This document shows, piece after piece, positions 60,283-64,000 of a DNA stretch of 64,000 nucleotides. The notes beneath the pieces were generated by a model. The model was not told where the DNA came from. It made no database searches and saw only the letters and a list, made by a program, of their open reading frames with translations. The stretch comes from Fimousia sp045616445 (GTDB taxonomy: Bacteria > Bacillota > Clostridia > Lachnospirales > Lachnospiraceae), in assembly GCA_045616445.1 (NCBI GenBank), contig JAZLGR010000003.1, positions 1 through 64,000 of the forward strand, read 5' to 3'. The position numbers were made by a program, and so were the translations under genes. Numbering within the stretch: position 1 is the first letter of the stretch; the number at the start of each line of letters is the position of its first letter.

Positions 60283-62529
60283 ATGAAAAAGAATAAGACT
60301 AAGATTATTCTCGGATTTATCTTAATCCTGGTTCTTACAATTGCAGGTGGAGTAGTCAGCTATCAGGGTATCGGTAAAAAGCACACAGGTAGTGCAAAGA
60401 ACATCGAACTTGGTCTTGACCTTGCTGGTGGTGTCAGCATCACTTACGAAGTAGTTGGTAAGAAGGTTTCCCAGAAGGATATCGACGACACAATTTACAA
60501 ATTACAGAAGCGTGTGGAAGGATACAGTACAGAATCTGAAGTTATTCAGTTAGGAGACAAGCGTATCCAGATCGAAATTCCTGGTGTAACAGATGCCAAC
60601 AAAATCTTAGAAGAATTAGGACAGCCGGGAACATTAAGTTTTTACTCTCCAGAGGGAGATGTAGTTTTAACAGGATCCAACGTAAAATTAGCAGAAGCAA
60701 AGACTTCCCAGGATAAGAGCGGCAACAAGGAATATCTGGTAGCTCTCGAATTCGATAAAGAGGGAACTAAAGCATTTGCCAAAGCAACAAAGAAGTATAT
60801 CAATCAGCCAATCTACATTGTATACGATAACGAAATCATCAGTTATCCAACAGTAAGAGCTGAAATTAAAAATGGTGAATGTGTCATCGAAGGACAGGCA
60901 AGCTTCGAAGAAGCTGAAAAATTAGCGTCCTCCATCCGTATCGGTGCATTACCAGTAGAATTAAAGGAATTAAGTTCCAACGTAGTATCTGCGAAGCTCG
61001 GTGCCAACGCAATCCAGTCCACATTAAAGGCTGGTGGAATTGGTCTTGGCTTAGTAGCAATCTTCATGCTCATCATTTACCTCTTACCAGGTTTCTGTGC
61101 AAGTATTGCCCTTGTATCCTATACAGTTATGACATTACTCGCATTAAACGGATTTAATATCACACTGACTCTTCCAGGTCTTGCTGGTATTATCCTTACC
61201 ATCGGTATGGCGGTGGATGCCAACGTTATTATCTACACACGTATTCGTGAAGAAATCGCAGCAGGCAAGAACGTATTATCTTCCATCAAGACAGGTTTCT
61301 CCAAAGCAAGCTCTGCAATCTTAGATGGTAATATTACAACCTTAATCGCTGCAGCAGTACTTTATGTCAAAGGTACTGGTTCTGTAAAAGGTTTTGCAGA
61401 AACTCTCGCAATGGGTATCTTAATCTCCATGTTCAGTGCCCTTGTAATCAGTAGAATTCTTGCATATGCATTCTACTACTTCGGATTCAAAGATCCAAAA
61501 TATTATGGTACAAACCGTAAATTCAGAGAAATCGACTATGTAAAACATGGCAAGAAGTTCGCTATTCTTTCCTTAATCGTGATTCTTGCAGGTTTCGCAT
61601 TCATGCCAGTGAATAAGGCGAACAAAGATATCGGACACGTATTAAACTTCAGTTTAGAGTTCTCCGGCGGTACAGCTTCCACAATCACATTCCCTGAAGG
61701 TGTGAAGATGGACGAAACTTTAGAAAAAGACATCGTAAAACTCTATGAGAAAGCATCTGATTCTGCCAATGTTCAGACACAGAAAGTGGAAGAAGATAAC
61801 CAGATGGTCATCAAGACAAAGACACTTTCCTTAAAACAGCGTGAAGAATTAGAACAGACTTTGACTGGCAAAGAATATAAAGCAACAAGCGTAGCATGTG
61901 AAAATATCAGCTCCACAATCAGTAACGAGATGCAGCGTGATGCGATCATCTCCGTAATCATTGCGACAATCTTCATGCTGATCTATATCGCATTCAGATT
62001 CCGTGATGTGAAGTTTGGTGCTTCCGCAGTAATCGCTTTATTACATGACGTTTTAGTAGTATTAACTGTATACTCTATCGCACGTCTTTCCGTTGGTAGT
62101 AACTTCATCGCATGTATGCTTACAATCGTAGGTTACTCCATCAACGCAACAATCATTATCTTCGACCGTATCCGTGAAAACTTAAAAGCTATGGACGGAG
62201 AGAATGTTACACTTGCTGACACTGTTAACAACAGTATCAACCAGACATTTACTCGAAGCCTGAATACATCCATCACAACATTTATCATGGTATTCTGCTT
62301 ATTCATCTTAGGATCTTCCGCAATCCGTGAATTCGCCTTAACATTAATGGCAGGTATCGTATGTGGTGGTTACTCTTCCATCTGTATCACAGGTCCATTA
62401 TGGTACTTCTTAAAGAAGGGTGAAAAGAAGACAACTGGCAAAAAAACAGCTGCCAAAACATCCATCTTTGGTGGCGAACCAGAAGTGAAAAAAGCTAAGA
62501 GAACAGGTAAGAGACAGAAGAGACGTTAG
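60283..62529 (+). CDS. secDF: Protein translocase SecDF (fused SecD-SecF)
   Basis: A 748-residue fusion with about twelve membrane segments. The SecD D1 motif LGLDLAGGV near residue 42, the D4-type GMAVDANVIIYTRIREE near 306, and the SecF counterparts LEFSGGTAS near 460 and the segment IVGYSINATIIIFDRIREN near 610 are present. It uses the proton/sodium gradient to aid secretion. It starts 21 bp after the SCIFF maturase and may be cotranscribed with it. Confidence 0.95.
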   Translation: MKKNKTKIILGFILILVLTIAGGVVSYQGIGKKHTGSAKNIELGLDLAGGVSITYEVVGKKVSQKDIDDTIYKLQKRVEGYSTESEVIQLGDKRIQIEIPGVTDANKILEELGQPGTLSFYSPEGDVVLTGSNVKLAEAKTSQDKSGNKEYLVALEFDKEGTKAFAKATKKYINQPIYIVYDNEIISYPTVRAEIKNGECVIEGQASFEEAEKLASSIRIGALPVELKELSSNVVSAKLGANAIQSTLKAGGIGLGLVAIFMLIIYLLPGFCASIALVSYTVMTLLALNGFNITLTLPGLAGIILTIGMAVDANVIIYTRIREEIAAGKNVLSSIKTGFSKASSAILDGNITTLIAAAVLYVKGTGSVKGFAETLAMGILISMFSALVISRILAYAFYYFGFKDPKYYGTNRKFREIDYVKHGKKFAILSLIVILAGFAFMPVNKANKDIGHVLNFSLEFSGGTASTITFPEGVKMDETLEKDIVKLYEKASDSANVQTQKVEEDNQMVIKTKTLSLKQREELEQTLTGKEYKATSVACENISSTISNEMQRDAIISVIIATIFMLIYIAFRFRDVKFGASAVIALLHDVLVVLTVYSIARLSVGSNFIACMLTIVGYSINATIIIFDRIRENLKAMDGENVTLADTVNNSINQTFTRSLNTSITTFIMVFCLFILGSSAIREFALTLMAGIVCGGYSSICITGPLWYFLKKGEKKTTGKKTAAKTSIFGGEPEVKKAKRTGKRQKRR

Positions 62530-62553
62530 TCGATTCTGCAATAATTAGTAAGT

Positions 62554-62601
62554 AACAGGAGTTGTTGCACTTTGTATATGAAAGTGTAGCGCTCCTGTTT
62601 T
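62554..62601 (+). terminator. Terminator after secDF
   Basis: AACAGGAG-TTGTTGCACTTT pairs with AAAGTGTAGCG-CTCCTGTT around a GTATATG loop, followed by TT. It shares the GTTGCACT stretch with the terminator at 21873. Confidence 0.8.
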
Positions 62602-62610
62602 GAGGTTATT

Positions 62611-64000
62611 ATGGAAAAATGGACAGTTCAGGCAAAAAGAGCTGATTTTTTTGCCATTGGAAAACAATTTCATATTGATCCAGTCATCGCACGTATTATT
62701 AGAAACCGTGACATCATTGGAGAAGACAATGTGGACCGCTACTTAAATGGTGGCTTAGATGCTCTCCACGATCCCCATCTGCTAAAGGACGTGGACGTAG
62801 CAGTTGACATTCTGCTTCAGAAAAAGCGTGAGCAGAAGAAAATCCGTATCATCTCTGATTACGATGTGGACGGGGTGGTGTCCAACTACATTCTGTGGAC
62901 AGCATTTAAAAAATGCGGCATGGATGTGGACTTTCGTATTCCGGACCGTATCACCGACGGTTATGGAATCAACGAGCGCCTCATTGCTCAGGCATATGAA
63001 GATGGCATCGATACCATCGTTACCTGTGACAACGGAATTGCAGCCATTGATCAGATTAGATATGCCAAAGAGCTTGGCATGACTGTGATTGTGACGGACC
63101 ATCATGATATTCCCTATGACCTGATTGATGGGGAGAAGCATTATCTTTCTTCTGATGCTGACGCCATCGTTAATCCAAAGCAGATGAGCTGCAGGTATCC
63201 ATTTGACAAGCTCTGTGGCGCTGTGGTTGCTCTGAAGCTTGTTCAGGTTTTATATGAAAATGTCGGGCTGCTGGCTGACACCTATGTGGAATTGGTTCCA
63301 TTTGCCGCAATTGCAACGGTCTGTGATGTGGTGGATTTAAGGGATGAGAACCGTGCGTTAGTAAGGGTAGGGCTTTCGATGATACCGGAAACTGCCAACA
63401 TCGGCCTTCAGGCACTTTTAGAAGTGAATGGTAAGATGGGAAGTAGGATCTCATCCTACGATCTTGGATTCGTTATCGGACCATGTATCAATGCAACAGG
63501 ACGATTAGAATCTGCAACCATGGCAGTGAATCTCTTTTTGGAGAAGGATATTGCAAGAGCAAGAGCCATGGCAGGACAGTTAAAGGAACTGAATGATTCC
63601 CGAAAAGCCATGACAGAGGATGGCATGAAGGAAGCATTCCGCATGGTAGAGGAAGAAGGATTAGATCAGGATGATGTTCTGGTCGTCTTCTTACCGGATT
63701 GTCATGAGAGTCTGGCAGGCATTATCGCAGGGCGTGTCCGTGAAAAGTATTATAAGCCATCCATTGTGCTGACAAGATCTGAAGACATGGTGAAGGGCTC
63801 CGGAAGATCCATCGAGGGGTATCATATGTTTGAAGCACTCAATGAAGTGAAGGATCTGTTGGTAAAATTCGGTGGACATCCAATGGCAGCGGGTATGTCT
63901 TTATTAGAAGAGAATGTGGAGCATTTTCGCAAGAAGCTCAATGAATATGGCAAAAAGCGTCTCAATGAAGAGATTCTGACCAGAAAAGTATCCATCGATG
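62611..64000 (+). CDS. recJ: Single-stranded-DNA-specific exonuclease RecJ (5' part)
   Basis: The frame opens at ATG 62611 and runs off the window end (463 complete codons). The DHH-family motifs are visible: DYDVDG at residues 83-88 and TDHHD near 163, then the GPCINATGR segment near 290 and the DHHA1 region RSIEGYHMFEAL near 400. RecJ is a 5'-to-3' exonuclease in recombination and repair. The OB and C-terminal domains lie beyond 64000. Confidence 0.95.
   Translation, partial: MEKWTVQAKRADFFAIGKQFHIDPVIARIIRNRDIIGEDNVDRYLNGGLDALHDPHLLKDVDVAVDILLQKKREQKKIRIISDYDVDGVVSNYILWTAFKKCGMDVDFRIPDRITDGYGINERLIAQAYEDGIDTIVTCDNGIAAIDQIRYAKELGMTVIVTDHHDIPYDLIDGEKHYLSSDADAIVNPKQMSCRYPFDKLCGAVVALKLVQVLYENVGLLADTYVELVPFAAIATVCDVVDLRDENRALVRVGLSMIPETANIGLQALLEVNGKMGSRISSYDLGFVIGPCINATGRLESATMAVNLFLEKDIARARAMAGQLKELNDSRKAMTEDGMKEAFRMVEEEGLDQDDVLVVFLPDCHESLAGIIAGRVREKYYKPSIVLTRSEDMVKGSGRSIEGYHMFEALNEVKDLLVKFGGHPMAAGMSLLEENVEHFRKKLNEYGKKRLNEEILTRKVSID

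Overview
The window is a gene-dense piece of a Firmicutes chromosome of moderate GC, most likely a strictly anaerobic member of the Clostridia close to Lachnospiraceae. The evidence is a SCIFF ranthipeptide with its radical SAM maturase, a group B-type [FeFe] hydrogenase, a sigma-A promoter style (TTGACA-17-TATAAT), an FMN riboswitch, the order secG-rnr-smpB-ssrA, and a tmRNA tag ending ADNNLAYAA. I could not run any search, so species is not assigned.

Layout. 1-370: 3' end of a 23S rRNA and tRNA-Trp. 0.5-2.1 kb: DAHP synthase and a DUF3783 protein. 2.2-3.8 kb: [FeFe] hydrogenase on the minus strand with a Rex-like box. 3.8-7.5 kb: a three-gene LRR / VWA-metallopeptidase-like / MoxR ATPase cassette. 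7.6-12.1 kb: PHP phosphatase and the glycolytic genes gap, pgk, tpiA. 12.1-19.5 kb: an internally deleted alcohol dehydrogenase, a small alarmone synthetase, an Rpn/PD-(D/E)XK protein with a 12-bp tandem repeat, a BlaI/M56 sensor pair, an EamA transporter and gpmI. 19.5-25 kb: an oxidoreductase, TIGR00266 and DUF1810 proteins, and a TrpXYZ-like ABC transporter. 25-36 kb: an accessory zone with lipoproteins, micro-ORFs, a broken ASCH gene, an MNT/HepT toxin-antitoxin pair, a nuclease-helicase plus MazG island, secreted and membrane proteins. 36-41 kb: a riboflavin operon (minus strand) under an FMN riboswitch. 41-45 kb: DUF1015, a shikimate dehydrogenase-family gene and a repeat-rich surface protein. 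45-48.7 kb: secG-rnr-smpB-tmRNA. 48.7-54.3 kb: a zinc-ribbon protein, a Gld-like ABC exporter and a prepilin peptidase/PP2C/kinase trio. 54.3-64 kb: S1 protein, aroC, tgt, yajC, a PHP phosphatase, SCIFF and its maturase, secDF and the start of recJ.

Links between genes. An 18-bp palindrome of the form ACTTYAAC-NN-GTTRAAGT lies at the promoters of both the DAHP synthase and the TrpXYZ-like transporter, implying one aromatic amino acid regulator for synthesis and uptake. Rex-like boxes lie in front of the hydrogenase and in the gap upstream region, hinting at redox control. The MNT/HepT pair has three near-palindromic operators spaced exactly 31 bp apart. The riboflavin operon lacks a ribB domain but ends in two HAD phosphatases that could supply the pathway's unassigned dephosphorylation. 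The best candidates for something undescribed are the LRR/VWA/MoxR cassette, the 29.4-32.6 kb nuclease-helicase island, and the phased operator array of the toxin-antitoxin pair.
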